Of a stretch of 41,073 bases of DNA, positions 40,865-41,073 are shown piece by piece; within the stretch, counting starts at the first letter, position 1; each line of letters begins with the position of its first letter. The DNA comes from Chthoniobacter flavus. GTDB taxonomy: Bacteria; Verrucomicrobiota; Verrucomicrobiia; Chthoniobacterales; Chthoniobacteraceae. The DNA is taken from positions 1 to 41,073 of the forward strand of contig CAMARB010000012.1 in the NCBI GenBank assembly GCA_945860355.1. The letters run 5' to 3'. The notes below the pieces were generated by a model. The model was not told the DNA's origin. It searched no databases and worked only from the letters and a program-made list of their open reading frames with translations. A program made the position numbers and the translations under genes.

Positions 40865-41073
40865 CGGCTTGTGGCATCGATATCCGAGGCCGTTCCAAGA
40901 AGCTGTTTTTGAACTACCGCACCACCGAGCAGATCCGGAAATACGCCGTGTCCCTCTTGGAAGGCTGCGAAGTGGACGACCTCGATGACGGCGTGGACGA
41001 GCTCAAACGCTACAAATCAGTCTCCACGGGGCCGACACCGGTGAAAACCGCGGCCAAAGACCAGAGCGAGGCC
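40318..41073 (+). pseudogene. UvrD-like helicase fragment lacking its N-terminal Walker A region (continues past window)
   Basis: Absent from the ORF track. Translating frame 1 from about 40318 (a GTG codon) gives an unbroken coding sequence to the window edge: KITVQNLDAWVGAFLRRNRYEFRIIF, SPAFYEEEFDRVIAPQGITTRDEYRQAKRTGRG, the superfamily-1 motif II SVVVDETQDFGPQALRLLRAM, motif III DLFFVGDGHQRIYNRN, and KKLFLNYRTTEQIRKYAVSLLEG (motif IV-like). This matches UvrD/Rep-type helicases found near methyltransferase defence genes. The Walker A and the first ATPase subdomain that should precede it, normally 200 or more residues, are missing. Coding similarity begins exactly where the methyltransferase similarity ends. 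The 3' part is beyond the window. Confidence 0.82.

Noticed and set aside
1-41073. CRISPR arrays, rRNA, tRNA, integrase or transposase genes
   Set aside because: Scanned for and not seen; the mobile repeats have no enzyme of their own in the window.

Overview
The window is GC-rich bacterial DNA whose gene content points to the PVC superphylum, most likely Verrucomicrobiota. The clues are a very large secreted membrane-bound-dehydrogenase-type protein with HEAT repeats next to a ThuA protein, a solitary YjfB-type small protein, NHL-propeller secreted proteins, and many starts without a Shine-Dalgarno sequence. The assignment is inference from family recognition; there is no rRNA or tRNA in the window.

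Layout. 1-3080: nitrogen acquisition. The urea-transporter binding protein UrtA (cut by the left edge) lies behind a nitrate/NasS-type binding protein, with a LysR regulator divergent from them. 3315-5197: a secreted beta-propeller protein translationally coupled to a small membrane-anchored protein. 5459-5807: a 349-bp non-coding mobile repeat with 20-bp terminal inverted repeats and a perfect 10-bp target duplication. 5830-8640: a two-component system whose kinase carries an extracellular discoidin-like region. 8898-10997: a SUV3-type RNA helicase. 11002-15069: an ABC export permease and ATPase, divergent from the esterase TesA, the same arrangement as tesA/ybbA/ybbP of E. coli. 15245-17584: a soluble three-PAS hybrid histidine kinase. 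17594-25107: a lipoprotein esterase and a complete tripartite RND efflux operon (adaptor, pump, outer-membrane channel). 25465-26904: an unrecognised lipoprotein. 27004-27158: a second, shorter, inverted copy of the mobile repeat. 27311-29909: an acyltransferase, a PhnP-like metallo-hydrolase and a YjfB-like small protein. 30047-35084: ThuA plus a 1327-residue protein that ends in an azurin-like copper domain. 35413-35811: a Cys-rich four-helix copper-binding protein. 35836-36240: a glgC remnant. 36536-41073: a decayed defence-type island.

The two most interesting things are these. (1) The repeat family at 5459 and 27004: two copies share termini, an internal hairpin with a conserved stem and changed loop, and separate 10-bp target duplications, so the element has moved although it encodes nothing. 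(2) The right-hand island: the C-terminal stub of glgC marks its border. It holds a 43-residue scrap of an SNF2-type helicase, an intact AAA ATPase (DUF4143 type), a DISARM-like Eco57I-class methyltransferase truncated before its catalytic NPP(Y/F/W) motif, and a frame-shifted junction into a UvrD-like helicase that lacks its Walker A region. Codon use changes to strongly C-ended there.

A second theme is copper: an azurin module fused to a PVC dehydrogenase-type protein sits divergent from a copper-storage-like protein.
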